Source of the DNA: Oryzomicrobium sp.
GTDB lineage: Bacteria; Pseudomonadota; Gammaproteobacteria; Burkholderiales; Rhodocyclaceae
Length of the DNA: 64,000 bases
Assembly (NCBI RefSeq): GCF_021287045.1
Contig: NZ_JAJTBG010000003.1
Span: 124,001-188,000 of the forward strand
Direction: 5' to 3'
The notes below the pieces were generated by a model. The model was not told where the DNA came from. It saw nothing but the letters and a program-made list of their open reading frames with translations, and searched no databases. The stretch's first letter is position 1. Every line of letters starts with the position of its first letter. Positions 44,312-51,465 of this stretch are shown piece after piece. Made by a program: the position numbers and the translations under genes.

Positions 44312-45489
44312 GACAGGGTCTTCCGGGAGAAGAGCAGGCGCGCCGCCGCCAGCATGGCCGCGGCGAAGGCGAACAGGATGGCGGCCTGGGGCAGCACCTG
44401 GGCCGGGCCGCCGCCCCGCACCAGCACGCCCACCAGGCCGTCCAGGGCCCAGTTCATGGGCGACAGGGCGGCCACCCGCTGCATGGCGGCGGGCATGATG
44501 AAGGTGGGCACCATGATGCCGCCCACCGCCGCCATGAGGATGTTGATGACCGGGCCGATGGCGTTGGCCTGGGCGTGGCTGCGCACCAGGCAGGCGACGC
44601 ACAGGGCCAGGCCCACGGCGGCGGCGCTGATGGCGGCCAGCACCAGCAGCAGGGCCAGGGGGTCGATCCCGGCCAGGGACAGGCCATCGCCGCCCAGAAG
44701 AGGCATCAGCCATACCCCCACGGCCAGCATCAGGGCGGCCTGGACGCCGTTCACGATGAAATAGGGAATGGCCTTGGCCGCCACCTGGACGCCATCCGGC
44801 ACCCCCAAGGCGGACAGGCGCGCCAGGGTGCCGTCGCTCCGCTCCTGCACCAGCAGGTTGGCCATGGCCGCCACCACGAAGAACATGCCGAAGATCAGCC
44901 AGGCCGGCACGTTGTGCTGCACGGCGGACAGGCGCAGGCCCTGGGGGCCGCCGCTGCGCTCGCTGGCGATGAAGCGCCCGATGTCCGCCGCCCCGGCCGG
45001 AGCCAGGCCCATGAAGCGCTCCATGAGGAACAGGGCGCGCACCTCCCCCACCAGGGCCGACAGCTGGGCGGCGGTGACGCGCTGCACGCCGCCGTCCATG
45101 CCCGGCTCCACCACCAGCCGCAGGGGCGGGGCCGAGGGGGCCTGGGGCGCCGACAGGGCGTCGGAAAAACCCGCTTCCAGCACCAGCACGTACTTGAGGT
45201 TGGGCGCCCCTTGGCCGCCTTGGGAGGAGAGCGCCACCCGCCAGTCCGCCGGCAAGGGCCGGGGGGTGCCGTGCTCTTCCTGCCAGCGCTCGACGAAGCG
45301 GGTCGCCGCCGGCCCGTCGTCGTGCTGGGCGATGGCGTAGGCCAGGGTGTCGGCTGGCGGGTTGTAGGCGTTCTTGAGGGCCAGGGACATCACCACGATG
45401 AACACCAGGGGCATCAGGAACAGGGCCCCCAGGCCGTGCAGGTCGCGGCTCAGGGCGAGGAATTCCTTGCGGATCAGGGCGGCCAGCAT
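44308..45489 (-). CDS. ABC-2 type transporter permease
   Basis: 393-residue ABC-2 permease: N-terminal LIRKEFLALSRDLHGLGALFLMPLVFIVVMSLALKNAY with TM1, a periplasmic domain of about 150 residues, then five or so helices including NVPAWLIFGMFFVVAAMANLLVQERSDGTLARLSALGVP, the classic ABC-2 signature. It pairs with the ATPase gene one base upstream, whose product should power it. The location inside a lipid or polyketide-type biosynthetic operon suggests export of the product across the inner membrane. Confidence 0.9.
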   Translation of the reverse strand: MLAALIRKEFLALSRDLHGLGALFLMPLVFIVVMSLALKNAYNPPADTLAYAIAQHDDGPAATRFVERWQEEHGTPRPLPADWRVALSSQGGQGAPNLKYVLVLEAGFSDALSAPQAPSAPPLRLVVEPGMDGGVQRVTAAQLSALVGEVRALFLMERFMGLAPAGAADIGRFIASERSGGPQGLRLSAVQHNVPAWLIFGMFFVVAAMANLLVQERSDGTLARLSALGVPDGVQVAAKAIPYFIVNGVQAALMLAVGVWLMPLLGGDGLSLAGIDPLALLLVLAAISAAAVGLALCVACLVRSHAQANAIGPVINILMAAVGGIMVPTFIMPAAMQRVAALSPMNWALDGLVGVLVRGGGPAQVLPQAAILFAFAAAMLAAARLLFSRKTLS

Positions 45490-45490
45490 G

Positions 45491-46420
45491 TCAGTCGCGC
45501 AGGGTGCGCTGGGTCAGGTCGAGGAACAGCTGTTCCAGGGAGCACTCGCCGTAGCGGGCGCGGCGCACCGTACCGCCGGCAGCGGCCACGGCGGCCAGGG
45601 CCGGGGCCGGGTCGCCGTCGGCCAGCAGGTCCACCACCACGCCGCTCCCCTCTTCCCGCGCCGTGCCGAAGGGCGCCAGGACGGCGGCCAGGGCGGTCCG
45701 TTCCAGGCCGTCGGCCTCGACGCGCAGCTGGCGGGCGCCCTCGGCGTGCAGGTCGGCCAGGGGGGCGTCGCGCAGCACCCGGCCGTGGTCGACGATGACC
45801 ACCCGGTCGGCGATAGCCTCGATCTCGTCCATGTAGTGGGAGGTGTAGATGATCGCCGCGCCGCCGTCGGCCAGGCGGCGCACGGCATCGAGCAGGAAGG
45901 CCCGGGACTGGGGGTCCACGCCGACGGTGGGCTCGTCGAGGACGATCAGCTCCGGCTCGGGCAACAGGGCAATGGCCAGGTTGAGGCGGCGCTTGAGCCC
46001 GCCGGAAAGGCGCGCCGCCCGTTGGCCGGCGAAGCGTTCCAGCTGGGCGAAGGCCAGGCAGGCGGCGGCCCGTTCCCGGGCCTTGGCGCCGTGCAGGCGG
46101 GCGGCACCGGCGAAGCAGGCCAGGTTTTCGGCCACGGTCAGGGCGGGGAAGAAGGCGTATTCCTGGGGCGCCACGGCGATGCGGGTGGGGGCCTGGCGGC
46201 GCACCTCGGCAAGGGACACGCCGTCGATGGCGATCGCCCCCTGCTGGATCGGCAGCTGGCCGGACAGGTGGGAGATCAGGGTGGTTTTGCCCGCGCCGTT
46301 GGGGCCGAGCAGGCCCAGCACCGCGCCCCGCCCGGCGGCCAGGGACACCCCGGCCAGAGCCGGCTCGGCAGCGCCGGGATAGCGGTAGGCCAGGTCGCGG
46401 ACTTCCAGCATGGACGGCAT
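45491..46420 (-). CDS. ABC transporter ATP-binding protein
   Basis: 309-residue ATPase for the adjacent ABC-2 permease. Walker A LLGPNGAGKTTLISHLSGQ (about 36-54), signature RLSGGLKRRLNLAIALL, Walker B ELIVLDEPTVGVDPQSR, H-loop IIYTSHYMDEIEAIADRV. A C-terminal domain of about 90 residues follows, as in DrrA/CcmA-like drug and lipid exporters. The start could be the first Met or the one three codons later. It lies 20 bases after the BtrH-type gene and one base before the permease. Confidence 0.93.
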   Translation of the reverse strand: MPSMLEVRDLAYRYPGAAEPALAGVSLAAGRGAVLGLLGPNGAGKTTLISHLSGQLPIQQGAIAIDGVSLAEVRRQAPTRIAVAPQEYAFFPALTVAENLACFAGAARLHGAKARERAAACLAFAQLERFAGQRAARLSGGLKRRLNLAIALLPEPELIVLDEPTVGVDPQSRAFLLDAVRRLADGGAAIIYTSHYMDEIEAIADRVVIVDHGRVLRDAPLADLHAEGARQLRVEADGLERTALAAVLAPFGTAREEGSGVVVDLLADGDPAPALAAVAAAGGTVRRARYGECSLEQLFLDLTQRTLRD

Positions 46421-46440
46421 CGGAAGGCTCGCCCCGGCGC

Positions 46441-47466
46441 TCAGAGGGCGCCGCGCAGGTCGCGGAAGAAGGCGGTTTCCCGTTCCGCCTGCTCGCGCAG
46501 CAGTGCTGCCAGGGCGGACGGATCGAGGGTTTCCCGGCCCTTGAGCATGCGCGCGGCGCGCAGGGCAAAGACGCGCCAGTGGTCGCCGATGGTCAGCAGC
46601 CGCGCCGAGAACTCGGCCAGCACCGGCTTATCGCACAGCTCGGCGGCTTCCTGGAGGAAAGCGGCGTAGAGGAAGCGGAAGCCGGCGCCGCCGGTGCCGA
46701 TCTCTTCCTGCATACGCACCACGTGGCCGACGAAGGCGGCGCTGGCCGGGGCCTGGGGATCGAGGGCGGCGATGCGCTTGGCCAGCAGGCCCATGGCCCG
46801 CACCCCGACGATGGGCACCGGCGCCAGCATGGCGCGGGCGGTGCGGCGGATGGCGGCGAGCACGGCCTGGGGATCGACCCCATCGCGCTCCACACCCAGC
46901 ACCCGGTAGAGCAGGCCCTTGGGCGCCAGCAGGCCCTTGGCGAAGCGGGCCCGGGCCAGATCGGCCCGGGAGCAACGCTGGGGCGTCTCGAATACCGGGT
47001 CGCTGATCAGGTAGTCGTCCCCTTCCCGACCGATCACCAGCAGGTTGTGGCCGTTGAAGTGGAAGCGCATGTCCTCGGGGAAGTAGGACAGCCAGAACAC
47101 CGAGGTTTGCAGCCCCACCACCTCGCCGGCGTCGAGCAACTGGTCGAGGCGTGCCTGGCCCGCTTCCGGGCGGCGGAAGGTCTCGAAAGAGAGCTTCAGC
47201 CCCAGGGGCTTGGCCAGGCCGCGGATGATGGCCCGGGGCGGCATGCGGTAGGCGATCAGGGGCAGGCCCTGGAGCTTGACGAAGGGCAGGTAGGCGAAGG
47301 CCAGGGCGCCGGACAGGCCGAAGGCCATGGCCTCCGACAGGGGCAGGCCGGCGTGGCTGACCAGGGTCGAGATGGCGCCGCTCTCGCAGTGGGCGGCGTG
47401 GCGGTGCTGGAAGGCGGCGGAGGTTTCTGCGGAAGATTCGGCGGAGGTGGGCAGCGCGGCGTTCAT
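46441..47466 (-). CDS. BtrH N-terminal domain protein, probable acyl-ACP acyltransferase
   Basis: 341 residues. The N-terminal half matches the papain-like BtrH domain: nucleophile Cys27 in HAAHCESGAISTLVSHAGLPLSEAMAFGLSG, likely catalytic His140 in FNGHNLLVIGREGDDYLISDP and Asp156 in the same segment. BtrH itself moves an acyl chain from an ACP to an aminoglycoside in butirosin biosynthesis. The C-terminal half (about residues 190-341) fits the helical DUF4872-type domain found with it. Here it probably transfers the ACP-bound product to an amine or hydroxyl acceptor. The ATG overlaps the upstream HTH-like gene stop by four bases. Confidence 0.82.
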   Translation of the reverse strand: MNAALPTSAESSAETSAAFQHRHAAHCESGAISTLVSHAGLPLSEAMAFGLSGALAFAYLPFVKLQGLPLIAYRMPPRAIIRGLAKPLGLKLSFETFRRPEAGQARLDQLLDAGEVVGLQTSVFWLSYFPEDMRFHFNGHNLLVIGREGDDYLISDPVFETPQRCSRADLARARFAKGLLAPKGLLYRVLGVERDGVDPQAVLAAIRRTARAMLAPVPIVGVRAMGLLAKRIAALDPQAPASAAFVGHVVRMQEEIGTGGAGFRFLYAAFLQEAAELCDKPVLAEFSARLLTIGDHWRVFALRAARMLKGRETLDPSALAALLREQAERETAFFRDLRGAL

Positions 47467-47858
47467 GGCAGGCGGGTCAGTTGGTCCACGGTCAGGCCCA
47501 GGGCGTCGGCGTAGCGGGCCAGCAGGGCGGGCTTGAGGCGGGCGAACACCGCCGGGCGCAGGTGGCGGCGCACCCGCCAGCGCCACAGGCCGCTGGCCTG
47601 GGCGAGCAGGGCCAGGTCCATGCGCCGGGCGTACATCCAGTACTCCAGGGGCGAGGCCGTCCCGGCGGCGACCCTGGCCCGGGCCTCATCGGCCTGCTGG
47701 CGCAGGGCGTCCACCGCCTGGAGGGTGACGATCTCTTCTACTTCCCAGCCTTGCGACGGGGCGGTGACGATGCGCCCCTGGGCGTCCCGGGCGTAGAGGG
47801 CCTTGCGCAGCCCGGCGTGGGTGCGGTTGCCTTCCTGGGGGACCTGGTCGAATTCCAT
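47463..47858 (-). CDS. Small protein with a C-terminal HTH-like region
   Basis: 131 residues, not recognised with certainty. The N-terminal part MEFDQVPQEGNRTHAGLRKALYARDAQGRIV resembles a short regulatory or ACP-contact domain. The C-terminal part (about 70-131), with SPLEYWMYARRMDLALLAQASGLWRWRVRRHLRP and LLARYADALGLTVDQLTRLP, has the spacing of a Cro/XRE-like helix-turn-helix. It sits in the middle of the biosynthetic operon with a one-base overlap (TGATG) to the KASIII gene and four bases to the BtrH gene. It may be an operon-specific regulator or a structural partner; function unknown. Confidence 0.7.
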   Translation of the reverse strand: MEFDQVPQEGNRTHAGLRKALYARDAQGRIVTAPSQGWEVEEIVTLQAVDALRQQADEARARVAAGTASPLEYWMYARRMDLALLAQASGLWRWRVRRHLRPAVFARLKPALLARYADALGLTVDQLTRLP

Positions 47859-48991
47859 CAGACCGCTTCCAGGTACACGAAACCGCAGGAGAAGCGGCCG
47901 CTTTCCGGCACGTACATGAGGATGCGCTGCCCCTTTTCGATGCGGCCGCTCTTGAACAGCTCGTCGAGCATGATGTAGGGCGAGGCGGAGCCGGTGTTGC
48001 CTTTGTCCGACAGGTTGGTGAACCAGCGCTCCCGGGGCACCGGCAGGCCGATTTCGACCAGGCGCCGCTCCAGTTCGTCGGCGAAGAACCAGGACGACAT
48101 GTGGGGCAGGAACCAGTCGATGCCGTCCGCCGTCAGGCCGCGCTTGGCGGCGATGGCGGCCAGGGGCTCGGCGAAGGTGGCGGTGCCGATGTTGTCGTTG
48201 AGCAGGCGCACGTCCTGCTTCACGGCGAAGATCGACTGGGCGCCCCAGGCATCCGCCGAATAGCGCAGCCAGCCCTTGAGGCCGCCGTCGGCGGTCTTGT
48301 CGGCGCCGGCGTACATGCAGGCGGGCAGCTGGTGGGCCGCCGACGACAGGTCGATCCAGTGGATGCGCAGGGACAGGGGCCCCCGGGGCTGGTTTTCCAA
48401 CAGCATGGCGCCGGCACCGTCGGAGAGCATCCAGCGCAGGAAATCCTTTTCGAAGGCCAGCTCGGGGCGCTCTTCCAGGGCCGCCACCTTGTGCTCGGCC
48501 TCGGCGTCGAACAGCTGGGCACGCAGCAGGGGCGAGGCCAGCTCGGAGCCGGTGGCCACGGCACGGCGCGCCTCGCCGGCGCGGATCGCCAGCCAGGCGT
48601 GCTTGAGGGCGGCGGTGCCGGCCAGGCAGATGCCGGCGCAGGAGACCACTTCCAGGCGCGGCCATTTCAGCTCGCCATGCACCATCACCCCGTGGTTGGG
48701 CATCAACTGGTCGGGCAGCGTGGTACCGGTGGCCAGCACGTCCACCTGCCCCGTGTCGCCCAGGCCCTCGATGGCGCGCACGGTGAGCTGGGCATTGGTC
48801 ATGGCCGGCTCGCCGGTGGCCCGGTCGATGGCGTAGTGGCGGCTCTTGATGCCGTTGCTACGCAAGACGACGCGCCGGGCCCGGGAAGGCTTGCCGCCAA
48901 CCATGCCGAGCACCTTCTCGATCTCGTCGTTGGACACCGGATCGAACGGCAGGTAGGCGGCGGTGCGGGTGATGAAGACGTCAGTGCTCAT
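47858..48991 (-). CDS. Beta-ketoacyl-ACP synthase III-like (DarB-type)
   Basis: 377-residue KASIII-fold condensing enzyme. All three catalytic residues are visible: Cys118 in VVSCAGICLAGTAAL, His297 in WFLPHMSSWF, Asn332 in SDKGNTGSASP. The N-terminus VFITRTAAYLPFDPVSNDEIEKVLGMVGGKPSRARRVVLRSNGI and the Met-Pro-Asn-His region (LMPNHGVMVHGEL) resemble the ketosynthases paired with DarA in dialkylresorcinol loci. Those DarB enzymes join two fatty-acyl-derived chains head to head. It overlaps the DarA-like gene by 11 bases and the HTH-like gene by one. The exact product is not predictable from sequence. Confidence 0.85.
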   Translation of the reverse strand: MSTDVFITRTAAYLPFDPVSNDEIEKVLGMVGGKPSRARRVVLRSNGIKSRHYAIDRATGEPAMTNAQLTVRAIEGLGDTGQVDVLATGTTLPDQLMPNHGVMVHGELKWPRLEVVSCAGICLAGTAALKHAWLAIRAGEARRAVATGSELASPLLRAQLFDAEAEHKVAALEERPELAFEKDFLRWMLSDGAGAMLLENQPRGPLSLRIHWIDLSSAAHQLPACMYAGADKTADGGLKGWLRYSADAWGAQSIFAVKQDVRLLNDNIGTATFAEPLAAIAAKRGLTADGIDWFLPHMSSWFFADELERRLVEIGLPVPRERWFTNLSDKGNTGSASPYIMLDELFKSGRIEKGQRILMYVPESGRFSCGFVYLEAV

Positions 48992-49982
48992 ACAGGGAAA
49001 GGCGCTCCCGGCCGGAACCGGAGGGTTGCTCGAAATGGGTTTTGAGGGCGCCCAGGCGGCGGCGCAGCAGGGGACGCAACAGGGTCTGGACAGTCAGGCT
49101 GAGGGGCACCACGGCGATGATCGCCGCGATCAGGAAGGCCACGTAGGCGGCCAGGGCCGGCACACGCCGCGCCGCGCCCGGGGGGCCGATCCAGCGCAGC
49201 AGTTTGCCCCAGACGAAGAAGCTGCGGGTGCCCACCTTCTCGCTGGCAAGCAGGCGCGGATCGACCGTCACCGCCCCCAGGCCGGCAAGCAGCGGCCCCC
49301 TGCCCTGCTCCCCATCCCGGTCGAGGGCCTCGGCCAGGGCATGGCCGAAGCGGGCGGCCCCGGCGATGGTGGCGGCGTCGATGCCGGCAGGGGGCAGGCC
49401 CAGCCAGGCGTCGCGCCGGCCGGTGAGCATCCAGCGCGGCGTGGTAACGAGGGTGGCCAGGGTCGGCCCCGGGTCGGTGAAAGCCACATGATCGATCAGG
49501 CGGGCGCCCAGGGCGGCGAGGCGGGCCTTCATCTTCTCCTGGGCAAGCAGCCACATGTTGCGGCAGGCCACCACGGTGACCACCGGCTTGCCGGCCAGCA
49601 GCCGGGCCGCCAGGGGATCGGCGAGAAAACCTTGGATCGGCAAGGACGGGGCCAGGAACCACACCTGGTAGGGCAGGATCACCAGGTCGAAATCCTCGTC
49701 GCCGGTGAGCCCGAGCGGAGCAAGCCGGGGGGGAACCTGGTGGGCGCTTTCGGGGAAAGCGTCGAGAAAGCGGAAAAACGGCCAGGGAAACGGGTAATCG
49801 GCTTCCGGACGCAGTTTTTCCACATGAACGTCGATACGGCCGTTTTCCAGCAAGGGCGCCACGATCTGCCGGGTGATCGCCGACAGCTGGCCGCTCTGAG
49901 AATACTCCACCACCAGCACCCGCTTGCGCGGGGCGCCCGGACCGGGGCGAGTGACAGGAGCATGGGGCGGAAGTGCGGCCAC
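48981..49982 (-). CDS. darA: DarA-like dialkylresorcinol condensing enzyme
   Basis: About 333 residues. It opens with a flavodoxin-like strand and loop, RVLVVEYSQSGQLSAITRQIVAP, followed by FPWPFFRFLDAFPESAHQVP, LVILPYQVWFLAPSLPIQGFL and PVVTVVACRNMWLLAQEKMKARL. I recognise these as the conserved blocks of DarA proteins from Bacteroidetes and proteobacterial resorcinol/flexirubin loci. Two C-terminal hydrophobic segments (AYVAFLIAAIIAVVPLSLTV) suggest membrane attachment. The start is unclear: the first credible codon is a GTG at 49982; an upstream TTG at 50039 overlaps a terminator stem. It is the first gene of the nine-gene operon. Dar proteins make 2,5-dialkylresorcinols with a DarB ketosynthase; that chemistry is inferred here. 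Confidence 0.82.
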   Translation of the reverse strand: MAALPPHAPVTRPGPGAPRKRVLVVEYSQSGQLSAITRQIVAPLLENGRIDVHVEKLRPEADYPFPWPFFRFLDAFPESAHQVPPRLAPLGLTGDEDFDLVILPYQVWFLAPSLPIQGFLADPLAARLLAGKPVVTVVACRNMWLLAQEKMKARLAALGARLIDHVAFTDPGPTLATLVTTPRWMLTGRRDAWLGLPPAGIDAATIAGAARFGHALAEALDRDGEQGRGPLLAGLGAVTVDPRLLASEKVGTRSFFVWGKLLRWIGPPGAARRVPALAAYVAFLIAAIIAVVPLSLTVQTLLRPLLRRRLGALKTHFEQPSGSGRERLSLYEH

Positions 49983-50038
49983 GGAAAATGAAGGATGGGA
50001 AAAGGTTATTTTTTCGGCATTTTGGGAACGCCGACGCA

Positions 50039-50082
50039 AAAGAGCCGGAAGTCTAGCATTTCTGCTTGTCTTCCGGCTCTTT
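50039..50082 (-). terminator. Terminator between fpr and the Dar-like operon
   Basis: AAAGAGCCGGAAG (50039-50051) and CTTCCGGCTCTTT (50070-50082) form a 13-base perfect stem with an 18-base loop. On the minus strand the stem runs into TTTTG. It follows the fpr stop by about 110 bases and precedes the DarA-like start, so it should insulate the operon from fpr transcription. Confidence 0.75.
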
Positions 50083-50191
50083 GGGAACCATTCGCAAACG
50101 CATCAAAGCTGCGCAAACGACGGTCCGGCCAGCACTTCCGGCATTCGCGCCGCAGCCGGCTGCCAGGGCAACCCGGCGCGGCCCGGGGCGC

Positions 50192-50965
50192 TTACTTCTC
50201 GACGAAGGCGCGCTCGATCACGTAGTGGCCCGGGTTGTTGTTGCGCGATTCCTCGAAGCCGCGGGAATCGAGCATGGCGCACAGGTCCTTGAGCATCGCG
50301 GGGCTGCCGCACAGCATGACCCGGTCGTCGTCTAGGTTCATGGGGGGCAGACCGATGTCCTCGAACAGCTTGCCGGTCTCGATCAGGTCGGTGATACGGC
50401 CCTGGTTGCGGAACTCTTCGCGGGTGACGGTGGGGTAGTAGATCAACTTCTCGGTCACTTCCTCGCCGAAGAACTCGTTCTGCTGCAGGTCGCCGTCGAT
50501 GAAGTCGCCGTAGGCCAGTTCGCTCACGTAGCGCACGCCGTGCACCAGGATGACCTTCTCGTAGCGCTCGTAGACCTGGGGGTCCTTGATGATGCTCATG
50601 AAGGGGGCCAGGCCGGTGCCGGTGGACAGCAGGTAGAGGTGCTTGCCTGGCAGCAGGTTGTCCATGATCAGGGTGCCGGTGGGCTTGCGGCTGACCAGCA
50701 CTTCGTCGCCGACCTTGAGATGTTGCAGGCGGGAGGTCAGGGGGCCGTTGGGGACCTTGATGGAGAAGAATTCGAGGTGCTCGTCGTAGTTGGCGCTGAC
50801 GATGCTGTAGGCCCGCATCAGCGGCTTGCCGTCGACCTGGAGGCCGATCATGACGAAGTGGCCGTTCTCGAAGCGGAGGCCGGCATCGCGGGTGGTGGTG
50901 AAGCTGAAGAGGGTATCGTTCCAGTGATGGACGGACAGGACGCGCTCGGTGGAGATGTTCGACAT
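50192..50965 (-). CDS. fpr: Ferredoxin-NADP reductase
   Basis: 257-residue FAD enzyme of the bacterial FPR class that exchanges electrons between NADPH and ferredoxin or flavodoxin. FAD-binding motif RAYSIVSANYDEHLEFFSIKVPNGPLTS (about 52-80), NADP-binding STGTGLAPFMSIIKD, VMLCGSPAMLKDL, and the C-terminal RAFVEK tail that stacks on FAD in this subclass. The ATG at 50965 gives MSNISTERVLSVHHWNDTLFSF, the family start; a longer in-frame extension is rejected. A FNR-type box lies about 160 bases upstream. A single gene that ends before a strong terminator. Confidence 0.94.
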   Translation of the reverse strand: MSNISTERVLSVHHWNDTLFSFTTTRDAGLRFENGHFVMIGLQVDGKPLMRAYSIVSANYDEHLEFFSIKVPNGPLTSRLQHLKVGDEVLVSRKPTGTLIMDNLLPGKHLYLLSTGTGLAPFMSIIKDPQVYERYEKVILVHGVRYVSELAYGDFIDGDLQQNEFFGEEVTEKLIYYPTVTREEFRNQGRITDLIETGKLFEDIGLPPMNLDDDRVMLCGSPAMLKDLCAMLDSRGFEESRNNNPGHYVIERAFVEK

Positions 50966-51465
50966 GGCTAAAAAGGAATAAGCAAGCCGCAAATACAGGC
51001 GAATGAGAAAAATTCGCAGCGAGTCTAGCACTTTTTGCTGACCTCGTGCTGCTCCGGTTTTCCACAAGCCTTTGAGCTTAAAAGAGAAAACCCCGTAAAC
51101 GCCAAGGTTTTTCAGGGGTTTATTGATTTTTATCAGGGAATTGCCACCGGCGTATTCCCAGTCCCCACCCCAGTCCGGCGGCGCGAAAACCCCGAGTTAC
51201 GGCGGTTGCCGAATGCCCCCCTCTCCCATCAGCGCCTCGCCTCACCCGAAGCGGCGCAAGCCAAACTGGTGCGTTCCCGAGTTCCGGCACCAAACCGGGG
51301 CGGAAGCACCGCTTCAGGCCGCCGTCAGGCAAGAACCCGAAAAAACCCAGCAGAAACAAGGCCGCATCCCGCCGCAGGTCTGCCATGCGCGCCCATCAGC
51401 CATGCCGCATTTCCCATGGCACGCCCCTTGCAAAACCAAGGGTGCCCCACTCACGACACCACGCC
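50966..51465. promoter_or_regulatory. 500-base divergent intergenic region between fpr and the EAL/GGDEF gene
   Basis: No credible gene. It contains an AT-rich hairpin AAACCCC (51088-51094) with GGGGTTT (51115-51121), directly followed by the FNR-like box at 51123-51136. The right part (51140-51465) is GC-rich with no recognisable signal. Confidence 0.5.
51123..51136. promoter_or_regulatory. FNR/Anr-type box
   Basis: TTGATTTTTATCAG matches the FNR consensus TTGAT-N4-ATCAA at nine of ten positions. It stands out in GC-rich sequence between fpr and a c-di-GMP protein, so either or both could respond to oxygen. The assignment is from consensus matching only. Confidence 0.55.
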
